Shown here: positions 49,487-59,195 of the stretch, one piece after another
Layout: the number at the start of each line of letters is the position of its first letter
How positions within the stretch are numbered: the stretch's first letter is position 1
Source: Jannaschia sp. W003
GTDB lineage: Bacteria > Pseudomonadota > Alphaproteobacteria > Rhodobacterales > Rhodobacteraceae
Length of the DNA stretch: 64,000 nt
Assembly (NCBI RefSeq): GCF_025144335.1
Contig: NZ_CP083539.1
Span: forward strand, 1,303,501-1,367,500
Direction of reading: 5' to 3'
Position numbers and translations under genes: made by a program
Notes under the pieces: generated by a model
The model's input: only the letters and a program-made list of their open reading frames with translations
Told to the model about the DNA's origin: nothing
The model's database searches: none

Positions 49487-50235
49487 GCGGCGTCCCCGAG
49501 ATAGGCCTCGCGCACGGCGCGGCTCCGGCGGATCTCGTCCACGGTGCCGGTGGCGATGATCCGGCCGTAGACGAGCACGCTCACCCGGTCGGCGAGGGCG
49601 AACACGGCGTCCATGTCGTGCTCGACGAGGAGGATCGGGGCTTCGGCACGCAGGCCGTCCAGGAAGGCGGTGAGGGTCTTGGAGCCTTCGGTGCCGAGGC
49701 CGGCCATGGGCTCGTCCATGAGGAAGGCGCGGGGCTGGAGGGTGAGGGCCACGGCGACCTCGAGCTGGCGGCGCTCGCCGTGGCTCAGGGCGCCGGTGCG
49801 GGTGGCGGCGTGGGAGCCAAGGCCGACGCGGGCGAGGGCGGCCTCGGCGCGGGCGCGCAAGGCCTGGTCGCCGAGGGCGGAGCGGAGGAAGCGCCAGGGG
49901 CGCCCCGAGGCCCCGAGGGCGCCGAGGAGGGCGTTCTGGAGCGCGGAGTGCTCCATGGCGAGGGCGGAGACCTGGAAGGTGCGGCCCAGCCCGCGGCGGG
50001 CGCGGGCGCGGGTGGGCAGGCGGGTGACGTCCTCGCCCAGCAGCTCGACCCGGCCGGAGTCGGGGGCCAGGGTGCCGCCGATCTGGGCGATGAGGGTGGA
50101 CTTGCCGGCGCCGTTCGGGCCGATCACGGCGTGGATCTCGCCGGGGCGGAGATCGAGCGAGACGCCGTCGGTGGCGGCGAGGGCGCCGAAGCTCTTGCGC
50201 AAGTCGTGGACGGCGAGGACGGGGGCGTCAGTCAT
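49483..50235 (-). CDS. livG: LIV-type ABC transporter ATP-binding protein (LivG)
   Basis: ATPase of 250 residues. Walker A GPNGAGKSTL near residue 38, the LivG-type RGLGRTFQVSALAMEHSALQN, signature LSHGERRQLEVAVAL, Walker B PRAFLMDEPMAGLG and the switch LLVEHDMDAVFALADRV. The stop overlaps livF and the start overlaps livM by 8 nt. Confidence 0.95.
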   Translation of the reverse strand: MTDAPVLAVHDLRKSFGALAATDGVSLDLRPGEIHAVIGPNGAGKSTLIAQIGGTLAPDSGRVELLGEDVTRLPTRARARRGLGRTFQVSALAMEHSALQNALLGALGASGRPWRFLRSALGDQALRARAEAALARVGLGSHAATRTGALSHGERRQLEVAVALTLQPRAFLMDEPMAGLGTEGSKTLTAFLDGLRAEAPILLVEHDMDAVFALADRVSVLVYGRIIATGTVDEIRRSRAVREAYLGDAA

Positions 50236-51211
50236 GGAGCCGCTCCGGGCCTGAGAGTAGGCCGATGATTCCGCCCCGCGCGAAGAGCACGATGCCGAGG
50301 AGGAGCGCGCCGAGGTAGACGTGCCAGTAGTCGCTGAGGCCCCCGAGGACGTGCTCGAGGAGGACGAAGACGCAGGCGCCGACCACGGGGCCGCAGAGGC
50401 GCGCGACGCCGCCGAGGATCACGAACACGATGATCTCTCCCGAGAGCTGCCACGAGAACATGGTGGGCGAGACGAAGCGGTTGAGGTCGGCGAAGAGCGC
50501 GCCCGCGAGGCCGGTGATCGTGCCCGAGAGGACGAAGGCCACCAGCTTCAGGCGGAACGGGTCGAGGCCCACGGTCTCCACGCGCTGGGGCACCTGGCGG
50601 GCGGCCTCCAGGGCGAGGCCGAAGGGGGAGCGCTTGAGGCGCGCGGACAGGAGGAGCGCGAGGAGGAGGAGCGCGAAGCAGAGGCCGAAGAACTGGATCG
50701 GGTCGAGGGTGTTCAGGCCCGGGAAGCCGTTGCGCACGTAGATCGAGAGGCCGTCCTCGCCGCCGTAGGCGGGCCAGGAGATGGCGAAGAAGTAGAACAT
50801 CTGCCCGAAGGCCAGCGTGATCATGATGAAGTAGACGCCCGCCGTGCGCAGCGAGAGGAGGCCGATCAGGAGGGCGGCCAGCGCCGAGGCGGCCATGGCG
50901 ACCAGCCAGATCACGGGCATGGACTTGGTGCCGTCGAAGGCGAAGGGGCCGATGTTCAGCGCCGTGTAGGTCTGGGCGTGGTGGGCGAGGATGCCCATGG
51001 CGTAGCCGCCCAGCCCGAAGAACGCGGCGTGGCCCAAGGAGACCATGCCGCCCAGCCCGAGGGCGAGGTTCAGGCCCACGGCGGCCAGCGCGAACACGGC
51101 GGCGCGGGTGGCGAGCGTGATGGTGAAGGGCTCGTCCGCCATCCACGCCCAGAGCGGGATGCCGGCGAGGAGCAGCAGCACGGCGGCGTTGACGAGGCGC
51201 TCGGGAATCAT
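50228..51211 (-). CDS. livM: LIV-type ABC transporter permease (LivM)
   Basis: Membrane subunit of 327 residues. The LivM signatures GLNLALGLGGMVSLGHAAFFGLGGYAMG, RTAGVYFIMITLAFGQMFYFF and GLAGALFADLNRFVSPTMFSWQLSGEIIVFVILGG are present, with about nine hydrophobic helices. It overlaps livH by 4 nt and livG by 8 nt. Confidence 0.95.
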   Translation of the reverse strand: MIPERLVNAAVLLLLAGIPLWAWMADEPFTITLATRAAVFALAAVGLNLALGLGGMVSLGHAAFFGLGGYAMGILAHHAQTYTALNIGPFAFDGTKSMPVIWLVAMAASALAALLIGLLSLRTAGVYFIMITLAFGQMFYFFAISWPAYGGEDGLSIYVRNGFPGLNTLDPIQFFGLCFALLLLALLLSARLKRSPFGLALEAARQVPQRVETVGLDPFRLKLVAFVLSGTITGLAGALFADLNRFVSPTMFSWQLSGEIIVFVILGGVARLCGPVVGACVFVLLEHVLGGLSDYWHVYLGALLLGIVLFARGGIIGLLSGPERLHD

Positions 51212-52128
51212 GCGCGCGCTCCGAAGAGGCCGGTGGGGCGCCAGACGAGCACGGCGCCCATCAGCACGTAGATCGCCATGGAGGCCAGCGCCGAGCCGGT
51301 TGAGGCCGCCGTCGAGGCGTCGGTGACGAGGGCGAGCAGGGCGGGCAGGAACACGCCGCCGAGGGTGTCGGTCAGGCCGACCAGCAGGGCGCCCACGAGG
51401 GCGCCGCGGATCGAGCCGATGCCGCCGATCACGATCACCACGAAGGCCAGAATCAGGACCGGCTCGCCCATGCCCACCTGCACAGACTGGATCGCGCCCA
51501 CGAGCGCGCCCGCCAGCCCGGCCAATGCGGCGCCGAGGGCGAAGACGAGGGTGTAGAGCTTGGATATGTCGACGCCGAGGGCGGCGATCATCTCGCGGTC
51601 GTTCTCGCCGGCGCGGATCTGGATGCCCAGCCGCGTGCGGGTGATCAGGAGGCCGAGGCCGACGGCCACGGCGAGGCCCACGGCGATGAGGGCGAGGCGG
51701 TAGGCGGGGTAGAGGATGCCGCCCGGCAGCATGACGGGGCCGCTCAGCCATTCGGGGATGTCGAGGAACAGCGGGAAGGAGCCGAAGAGCCAGCGGGTGC
51801 CTTCCGAGAACACGAGGATCAGCGCGAAGGTGGCGAGCACCTGGTCGAGGTGGTCGCGCGCGTAGAGGCGCCGGATCACCGCCACTTCGACGACGACACC
51901 CGCGATGGCCGCCGCCGCCATGGCCGCCGCCAGGGCCAGTAGGAACGAGCCGGTGGCGCCGGCCACGGCGGCGGCGGCGAAGGCGCCGATCATGTAGAGC
52001 GAGCCGTGAGCGAGGTTGATCAGGCCCATCACGCCGAAGATCAGCGTCAGGCCGGCCGCCATCAGGAACAGCATCACGCCGAACTGGAGGCCGTTCAGGA
52101 CCTGCTCGATGACGAGGATGGGGGTCAT
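51208..52128 (-). CDS. livH: LIV-type ABC transporter permease (LivH)
   Basis: Membrane subunit of 306 residues. FGVMLFLMAAGLTLIFGVMGLINLAHGSLYMIGAFAA, TRTRLGIQIRAGENDREMIAALGVD and LAFVVIVIGGIGSIRGALVGALLVGLTDTL are the LivH landmarks. It lies 58 nt downstream of the livK stop and overlaps livM by 4 nt. Confidence 0.95.
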   Translation of the reverse strand: MTPILVIEQVLNGLQFGVMLFLMAAGLTLIFGVMGLINLAHGSLYMIGAFAAAAVAGATGSFLLALAAAMAAAAIAGVVVEVAVIRRLYARDHLDQVLATFALILVFSEGTRWLFGSFPLFLDIPEWLSGPVMLPGGILYPAYRLALIAVGLAVAVGLGLLITRTRLGIQIRAGENDREMIAALGVDISKLYTLVFALGAALAGLAGALVGAIQSVQVGMGEPVLILAFVVIVIGGIGSIRGALVGALLVGLTDTLGGVFLPALLALVTDASTAASTGSALASMAIYVLMGAVLVWRPTGLFGARA

Positions 52129-52186
52129 GGGCGCCTTTCGTGGGCGGTCGGGGTGGCCCGGGCGCCGCGCGCCCGGGCCGGCGGGA

Positions 52187-53332
52187 TCACATCTCGCACT
52201 CGGCGGCGTAGGCGTCGCCGTGGTCCTCGAGGGCCACGCCGACGATCCGGTTGGTGTAGACGTCGCCCTCCTTGACGACCTCGCGGGCGTAGATGTCCTG
52301 GATCGGGTGGTGGTTCGGCCCGAAGCGGAAGTCGCCGCGCGTGGACGAGAAGTCGGCCTCCTCGAGGGCGGCCTGGAACGCCTCGGCATCCGACGGCATG
52401 GCCTTGTCGAGCGCGGACAGGAGGAGGTTCGCGGTGTCGTACCCCTGGGAGGCGTAGAGCGAGGGCAGGCGGCCGTACTTCTCCTGGAAGGCGGCGACGA
52501 AGGCGACGTTCGCCTCGTTGTCGAGATCCTTCGACCACTGCGAGGTGTTCACCACGCCGAGCGCCGCGTCGCCCACGGCCTGCAGGATGCCCTGGTCGAA
52601 CGAGAAGGCGGGGCCGACCACGGGCAGCTCGATGCCGCTGTCGGCGTACTGCTTGAGGAACGAGATCCCCATGCCGCCGGGCAGGAAGAAGAACACCGAG
52701 TCGGCGCCCGAGGCGCGGATCTGCGCGAGCTCGGCGGCGTAGTCGGTCTGGCCCAGCTCGGTGAACAGCTCGCCCGCCAGCTCGCCCTCGTACATGCGCT
52801 TGAAGCCGGTCAGCGCGTCCTGCCCCGCGGGGTAGTTGGGCGCGAGGATGAAGGCGTTCTGGTGGCCTGCGGTGTTCGAGTAGGCGCCCGCCGCCTCGTG
52901 GAGGTTGTCGTTCTGCCAGGCCACGTTGAAGTAGAGCGGGCTGCAGCCCTTGCCCGCCAGCGCCGAGGGACCGGCGTTGGGCGAGAGGTAGAACACGCCC
53001 TGCGCGGTGGCCGAGGGCACCACGGCCATGGCGAGGTTCGACCAGATGATGCCGGTCAGAACGTCCACCTTCTCGGACTGGATCATCTTGTCGGCGAGTT
53101 GCACGGCCACGTCGGGCTTCTGCTGGTCGTCCTCGACGACGACCTCGAGGCCCTCGCGGCCGTCCTGCTCGACGGCCAGCAGGAAGCCGTCGCGCACGTC
53201 GATGCCGAGGCCGGCGCCGCCGCCCGAGAGCGTGGTGATCATGCCGACCTTGACGCCCCCGTGGGCGTCGGCGAGGGCGTGGGTCGCCGTGGCGGCGAGG
53301 CCGGCGGCGAGGATGAGAGACTTCAGTTTCAT
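52187..53332 (-). CDS. livK: LIV-type ABC transporter substrate-binding protein
   Basis: Periplasmic binding protein of 381 residues. The signal peptide is about 22 residues (ends HALADA), then VKVGMITTLSGGGAGLGIDVRDGFLLAV, KMIQSEKVDVLTGIIWSNLAMAVVPSATAQGVFYLSPNAG and FILAPNYPAGQDALTGFKR, the type-1 periplasmic fold. Relatives with this sequence style are often linked to aromatic or amino acid uptake. It is upstream of the permease genes and 31 nt after the stand-alone Lrp sensor domain. Confidence 0.93.
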   Translation of the reverse strand: MKLKSLILAAGLAATATHALADAHGGVKVGMITTLSGGGAGLGIDVRDGFLLAVEQDGREGLEVVVEDDQQKPDVAVQLADKMIQSEKVDVLTGIIWSNLAMAVVPSATAQGVFYLSPNAGPSALAGKGCSPLYFNVAWQNDNLHEAAGAYSNTAGHQNAFILAPNYPAGQDALTGFKRMYEGELAGELFTELGQTDYAAELAQIRASGADSVFFFLPGGMGISFLKQYADSGIELPVVGPAFSFDQGILQAVGDAALGVVNTSQWSKDLDNEANVAFVAAFQEKYGRLPSLYASQGYDTANLLLSALDKAMPSDAEAFQAALEEADFSSTRGDFRFGPNHHPIQDIYAREVVKEGDVYTNRIVGVALEDHGDAYAAECEM

Positions 53333-53363
53333 GTGCTTCCCCTGTTGCGGTGCGACGGGTTGT

Positions 53364-53600
53364 TCAGAAGGCCCTGAAGGTCAGGGTCGTCAGCGTCCGC
53401 TCGATCCCGTCGATGTCGAGCAGGTTGTCGTTGATGAACTTGCCTACGTCCTCGCCTTCGGGAACGTAGATCTTCACCAGGAGGTCGTACTCGCCGGAGG
53501 TGGAGTAGAGCTCGGAGTGGATCTCGCGCAGCGCGATGGCGTCGGCCACCTTGTAGGCGGTGGCGGGGCGGCAGCGGACCTGGACGAAGACGCAGTTCAT
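53364..53600 (-). CDS. Stand-alone Lrp/AsnC ligand-binding (RAM) domain protein
   Basis: A 78-residue protein that is only the effector half of an Lrp/AsnC regulator: CVFVQVRCRPATAYKVADAIALREIHSELYSTSGEYDLLVKIYVPEGEDVGKFINDNLLDIDGIERTLTTLTF. The helix-turn-helix is missing. Such stand-alone domains bind amino acids and may modulate other regulators or enzymes. It overlaps the CoA ligase stop by 4 nt, and a link to tryptophan or aminobenzoate sensing is an inference. Confidence 0.85.
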   Translation of the reverse strand: MNCVFVQVRCRPATAYKVADAIALREIHSELYSTSGEYDLLVKIYVPEGEDVGKFINDNLLDIDGIERTLTTLTFRAF

Positions 53601-55222
53601 GGCGCGCCTCCGCCGGGCCGGAGCCGGAAGCGCTGCACCTTGCCGGTGGGCGTCTTGGGCAGGGCGTCCGCGAAGACGACGCTGCGGGGGTACTTGTAGG
53701 GGGCGATCATGCCTTTCGCGTGCTCCTGGAGCGCCAGCCTCGTCGCGTCGTCCGGCCGGGCGCCCTCGGCCAGAACGACGTGGGCCTCGACGACCTGGCC
53801 GCGGCCCGGGTCGGGCGCGCCGATCACGGCGCATTCCGCGACCCAGGGGTGGGCCAGCAGCGCCGCCTCCACCTCGGGGCCGGCGATGTTGTAGCCCGCC
53901 GACACGATCATGTCGTCGTTGCGCGCCTGGAAGTGGAACCAGCCGCCCTCGTCCCGCAGAAACGTGTCGCCCGTGACGTTCCAGCCGTCCACCACATACT
54001 CGGCTTGACGCTCGCCGCGCAGGTAGCGGCAGCCGGTCGGCCCGCGCACGGCGAGGCGGCCGGGGGTGCCGTCGGGGACCTCGGCGCCGTCTGGGCCGAT
54101 GACCTTCGCCTCGTAGCCGCCGACCGGCTTGCCGGTGCAGGCGGGGCGGTGGTCGTCGAAGCGGTTGGAGATGAAGATGTGGAGCATCTCGGTGGCGCCG
54201 ATGCCGTCGAGCATGGGCTTGCCGGTCTTGGCCATCCACTCGTCGTAGACGGGCTTGGGGAGGGTCTCGCCGGCGGAGACCGCGGCGCGGAGCGACGAGA
54301 GGTCGGCGCCCGCCTCCATGGCCTGCAGCATGGCGCGATAGGCGGTGGGGGCGGTGAAGCAGACCGTGGCGCGGTAGCGCTCGATGATCTCGATCATGTT
54401 GGGCGGGGAGGCCGTCTCCAGCAGGGTCGCGGCGGCCCCGAAGCGCAGCGGGAAGATGGCGAGGCCGCCCAGCCCGAAGGTGAAGGCGAGGGGGGGCGAG
54501 CCGACGAACACGTCGTCGGGGGTGACGCCTAGGACTTCCTTCGCGTAGCCGTCGGCGATGACGAGCAGGTCGCGGTGGAAGTGCATCGTGGCCTTCGGAT
54601 CGCCGGTGGAGCCGGAGGTGAAGCCGAGGAGGGCCACGTCGTCCTGCGCGGTGTCCACGGCCGCGAAGTGGACGGGCTTCTCCAGCGCGAGGCGGTCCAG
54701 CTCCGCGTCGTGGTTGGCGGTGCCGTCGAAGCCGACGACGCGGCGCAGGAAGGGACTGCCCTCGGCCGCCTTCTCCATCTCCTCCATCAGACGGGTGTCG
54801 CACAGCGCGAAGGCGATCTCGGCCTTGTCCACGTACTTGCGCAGCTCGTGGGCGCGCAGCATCGGCATGGAGTTCACCACCACCGCGCCCGCCTTCGTGG
54901 CGGCCAGCCAGCAGGCCACCATGGCGGGGTTGTTGGCGGAGCGGATCAGCACGCGGTCGCCGGGGCGCACGCCCAGGTCCTCGACCAGCACGTGGGCGAG
55001 GCGGCCGGTCCAGTCGGCCAGCTCCTTGTAGGTGCGGCGGCGGCCGTTGCCGATGAGGGCGGTGCGGTCGCCGTGGCCGCGCTCCACCATCGCGTGGGTC
55101 AGCTCGTGGCCGGCGTTCAGCCGGTCGGGGTAGCGGAAGCCGTCGAACAGGAAGTCGGGCCACTGGTCCTCGGGGGGGAGGTTGCGGCGGGCGAAGTCGT
55201 CGGCGTGGGCACTCGGTCTCAT
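53597..55222 (-). CDS. 2-aminobenzoate-CoA ligase-type AMP-dependent synthetase
   Basis: An adenylate-forming ligase of 541 residues. The AMP-binding motif is GFTSGSTGDPKATMHFHRD; other parts are FTFGLGGLAIFPLRFGA, VSAGETLPKPVYDEW and the C-terminal APYKYPRSVVFADALPKTPTGKVQRFRLR with the catalytic Lys. The overall style is that of benzoate/2-aminobenzoate ligases. In this operon, with a 2-aminobenzoyl-CoA monooxygenase/reductase, the substrate is most likely anthranilate. It overlaps the Lrp-domain gene and follows kynA by 7 nt. Confidence 0.85.
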   Translation of the reverse strand: MRPSAHADDFARRNLPPEDQWPDFLFDGFRYPDRLNAGHELTHAMVERGHGDRTALIGNGRRRTYKELADWTGRLAHVLVEDLGVRPGDRVLIRSANNPAMVACWLAATKAGAVVVNSMPMLRAHELRKYVDKAEIAFALCDTRLMEEMEKAAEGSPFLRRVVGFDGTANHDAELDRLALEKPVHFAAVDTAQDDVALLGFTSGSTGDPKATMHFHRDLLVIADGYAKEVLGVTPDDVFVGSPPLAFTFGLGGLAIFPLRFGAAATLLETASPPNMIEIIERYRATVCFTAPTAYRAMLQAMEAGADLSSLRAAVSAGETLPKPVYDEWMAKTGKPMLDGIGATEMLHIFISNRFDDHRPACTGKPVGGYEAKVIGPDGAEVPDGTPGRLAVRGPTGCRYLRGERQAEYVVDGWNVTGDTFLRDEGGWFHFQARNDDMIVSAGYNIAGPEVEAALLAHPWVAECAVIGAPDPGRGQVVEAHVVLAEGARPDDATRLALQEHAKGMIAPYKYPRSVVFADALPKTPTGKVQRFRLRPGGGAP

Positions 55223-55229
55223 GGCATCC

Positions 55230-56044
55230 TCACAGGTCGGTCCGCACGCGCCAGAGCTCGGGGAACAGCTCCACGGCCAGCATCCGGCGCAGGTAGTCGA
55301 CGCCGCCCGTGCCCCCCGTGCCGCGCTTCATGCCGATCACGCGCTCCACGGTGGTGACGTGGTTGAAGCGCCAGCGGCGGAAGTAGTCCTCGAGGTCGAC
55401 CAGCTTCTCGGCCATCTCGTAGAGCGTCCAGTGGGCGGCCGGGTCGCGGTACACGGCAGCCCACATGGCGCGGACCTCGGGCACCTCCGCCTGCGGCGCG
55501 CGGGAGGGGGCGGCGATGACACGCTCGGGCACGTCCATGCCCATGCGGGCGGCGGCGCGCAGGACCACCTGGTAGAGCGTGGGCTCGCGCAATTCGGCCT
55601 CCAGCCGGGCGGTGGCCTCGGCGTCGTGGGCGTGGGGGCGCAGCATGTCGGCGTTGCGGTTGCCCAGCGTGAACTCGATCAGCCGGTACTGCACGGACTG
55701 GAAACCCGAGGACTGGCCGAGCGTCTCGCGGAACGTGGTGTAGTCCGAGGGCGTCATGGTCCGCAGCACGTCCCAGGCGTTGTTGAGCTGCTCCATGATG
55801 CGGGAGACGCGGGCCAGCATCTTGAAGGCCTGGGGCACGTGATCCTCGGCCACGGCGCGGCGGGCGGCGCCGAGCTCGTGGAGCATTAGCTTCATCCACA
55901 GCTCCGAGGTCTGGTGCTGGACGATGAACAGCATCTCGTCGGGGGCGTCCGACACGGGGTGCTGGGCCGAGAGCACCTGGCCGAGGTGCAGGTAGTCCCC
56001 GTAGCTCATCCGGTCGCGGAAGTCGGTGACGGGGCGGTCGGCCA

Positions 56045-56045
<1 letters not shown>
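55230..56045 (-). CDS. kynA: Tryptophan 2,3-dioxygenase
   Basis: Heme enzyme of 271 residues that opens the tryptophan indole ring to N-formylkynurenine. [67 protein letters not shown] and the heme-binding end [33 protein letters not shown] are all intact. It starts within the acyl-CoA dehydrogenase stop (1-nt overlap). kynB and kynU, needed to reach anthranilate, are not in this window. Confidence 0.95.
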
Positions 56046-57208
<1,163 letters not shown>

Positions 57209-57209
57209 G

Positions 57210-58010
57210 TCAGTCCCCCTCGAACACCGGTTTGCGCTTCGCGGCGAAGGCCTCGTAGGCCCGGCGGAAGTCGTTTCCCTGCATGCAGATCGCCTGCGCC
57301 TGCGCCTCGGCCTCGATGGCCTGGTCGAGCGTCATCGACCACTCCTGCGCCAGCATCGTCTTGGTCATGGCATTCGCGAAGGTCGGCCCCGCGGCGATGC
57401 GGGCGGCCATCTCGCCCGCGGTGGCCTCCAGATCGTCCCGCGCCACCACGCGGTTGAAGAAGCCCCAGCGCTCACCTTCCTCGGCGGACATGGAGCGCCC
57501 GAGGTAGAGGAGTTCGGCGGCGCGCCCCTGCCCGATGATCCGGGGCAGCATCGCGCAGGCCCCCATGTCGCAGCCCGCCAGCCCCACGCGGTTGAACAGG
57601 AACGCGACCTTCGCCTCGGGGGTGGCGATCCGCAGGTCCGAGGCCATGGCGATGATCGCGCCCGCGCCCGCGCAGATGCCGTCGACGGCGGCCACGACGG
57701 GCTTGCCACAGTGGATCATCGCCTTGACCAGATCGCCGGTCATGCGGGTGAAGGCGAGCAGGTCCTTCATGCCCATGCCCGTCAGCGGCCCGATGATCTC
57801 GTGCACGTCGCCGCCCGACGAGAAGTTGCCGCCCGTCGGCCCGAACACCACCGCGTGCACGTCGTCGGCGTAGGCGAGGTCGCGGAACCAGTCGCGCAGC
57901 TCGGCGTAGCTCGCGAAGGTGAGGGGGTTCTTGCGCTCAGGGCGGTCGAGGGCGAGGTGGGCGACCCCATCCTCGATCCGGCAGCGGAAGTGCTCGACGT
58001 CACTGCGCAT
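57210..58010 (-). CDS. Enoyl-CoA hydratase/isomerase family protein
   Basis: A 266-residue crotonase-fold enzyme. [57 protein letters not shown] includes the first oxyanion hole, and [67 protein letters not shown] the second and the catalytic-loop region. It would hydrate an unsaturated ring CoA. It overlaps the MarR gene by 11 nt. Confidence 0.9.
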   Translation of the reverse strand: MRSDVEHFRCRIEDGVAHLALDRPERKNPLTFASYAELRDWFRDLAYADDVHAVVFGPTGGNFSSGGDVHEIIGPLTGMGMKDLLAFTRMTGDLVKAMIHCGKPVVAAVDGICAGAGAIIAMASDLRIATPEAKVAFLFNRVGLAGCDMGACAMLPRIIGQGRAAELLYLGRSMSAEEGERWGFFNRVVARDDLEATAGEMAARIAAGPTFANAMTKTMLAQEWSMTLDQAIEAEAQAQAICMQGNDFRRAYEAFAAKRKPVFEGD

Positions 58011-58455
58011 GGGCGCGTCCTCCTTGGGTGGCGGCGCCCTTCAGCAGCCGCGTCATGGCCTCGGCGGCGTCCGCATCGACCCCCTCCAGCAGCTCGTCGA
58101 TCCACGCCTCGTGGGCGGCGGCGAGATCGGCGAAGGCGGCGCGGCCCGCCTCCGTGAGGCGCGCGCGCGTGGCGCGGCGGTCGCCGGGAACCGCGATGCG
58201 CTCGGCCAGCCCGTCCTCGCTGAGGCGGTCCACGATGCCGGTCACGTTGCCGTTCGAGACGCGCAGGAGGTCCGACAGCTCGCTCATGCGCAGGCCGTCC
58301 GGGAAGCGGGCGAGGGCGGCGAGCACGTCGAAGCGGGGCAGGGTGGTGCCGTGGCGCTCGCGCAGGCGGCGGCGCAGCTCGGCCTCGATGCCGTGGGTGG
58401 TCTTCAGGAGGCGCAGCCAGAGGCGCAGGCGGGTCTTGCTGAGGGGCTCGCTCAC
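58000..58455 (-). CDS. MarR family transcriptional regulator
   Basis: A 151-residue winged-helix regulator. [97 protein letters not shown] has the MarR recognition helix and the wing. It probably represses the operon and is relieved by an aromatic CoA thioester or an aromatic acid; the palindrome at 61537-61562 is the candidate target. It is co-translated with the SDR gene upstream (GTGA). Confidence 0.92.
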   Translation of the reverse strand: MSEPLSKTRLRLWLRLLKTTHGIEAELRRRLRERHGTTLPRFDVLAALARFPDGLRMSELSDLLRVSNGNVTGIVDRLSEDGLAERIAVPGDRRATRARLTEAGRAAFADLAAAHEAWIDELLEGVDADAAEAMTRLLKGAATQGGRAHAQ

Positions 58456-59195
58456 GTCTCGCCCCCCGACAGGCTCAGGGCGTGGCCGTTCGTGGCCGCC
58501 GCGCCGTCCGAGGCGAGCCAGAGCGCCGCCGAGGCCACTTCGCCGGGCTGCACGAAGCGGCCCTGGGGGTTGTCGGCGCGCAAGGTCGCGGCGGCGGCCT
58601 CCTCGTCCATGCCGGTGGTGAGGACGATGTTGCGGATCGAGCGCTCCAGGAGCGGCGTCTCCACGAAGCCGGGGCAGACCGCGTTGGCCGTGATGCCGGT
58701 GCGGGCTAGCTCGCGCGCCACCGCGCGGGTGAGGCCGACGACCGCGTGCTTGGCGGCGCAGTAAGCCGCGACGTACGGATAGCCCCGCAGCCCGGCGGTG
58801 GAGGCGACCGCGATCATGCGGCCCCAACGGGCCGCCTTCATGCCGGGCAGGGCGGCCTGCCAGCAGTGGACGACGCCGCCGAGGTTCACGGCCATCATGG
58901 CATGGAGCTGATCGGGGCGGAGCTTCGCGAACGGCACGCTCTCGGCGGCGCCGGCGTTGGCGACCACGATCGCCACGGGGCCGCGCGCGTCCGCGGCGGC
59001 GGCGAAGGCGCGGGCCACGGCGTCCGGGTCGGTGACGTCGCAGATCTCGAAGGGCAAACCTTGCACGGCGAGGGGCGCTTCGGTCCGGCCCATGATCGTG
59101 ACCGGGTGGCCCGCTTCCGCGAAGGCCCGCGCGGTGGCGGCGCCCACGCCGGAGCCGCCCCCGGTGACGACGACGTGGCGGCGAGCGGCGTTCAT
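58452..59195 (-). CDS. Short-chain dehydrogenase/reductase
   Basis: A 247-residue SDR. The cofactor motif is [17 protein letters not shown] near residues 10-26, the catalytic Tyr and Lys are in [24 protein letters not shown] with the Ser in [14 protein letters not shown], and the late [16 protein letters not shown] is typical. It probably reduces or oxidises a keto/hydroxy ring CoA in the aminobenzoyl-CoA route. It overlaps the first gene by 4 nt and the MarR gene by 4 nt. Confidence 0.92.
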   Translation of the reverse strand: MNAARRHVVVTGGGSGVGAATARAFAEAGHPVTIMGRTEAPLAVQGLPFEICDVTDPDAVARAFAAAADARGPVAIVVANAGAAESVPFAKLRPDQLHAMMAVNLGGVVHCWQAALPGMKAARWGRMIAVASTAGLRGYPYVAAYCAAKHAVVGLTRAVARELARTGITANAVCPGFVETPLLERSIRNIVLTTGMDEEAAAATLRADNPQGRFVQPGEVASAALWLASDGAAATNGHALSLSGGET

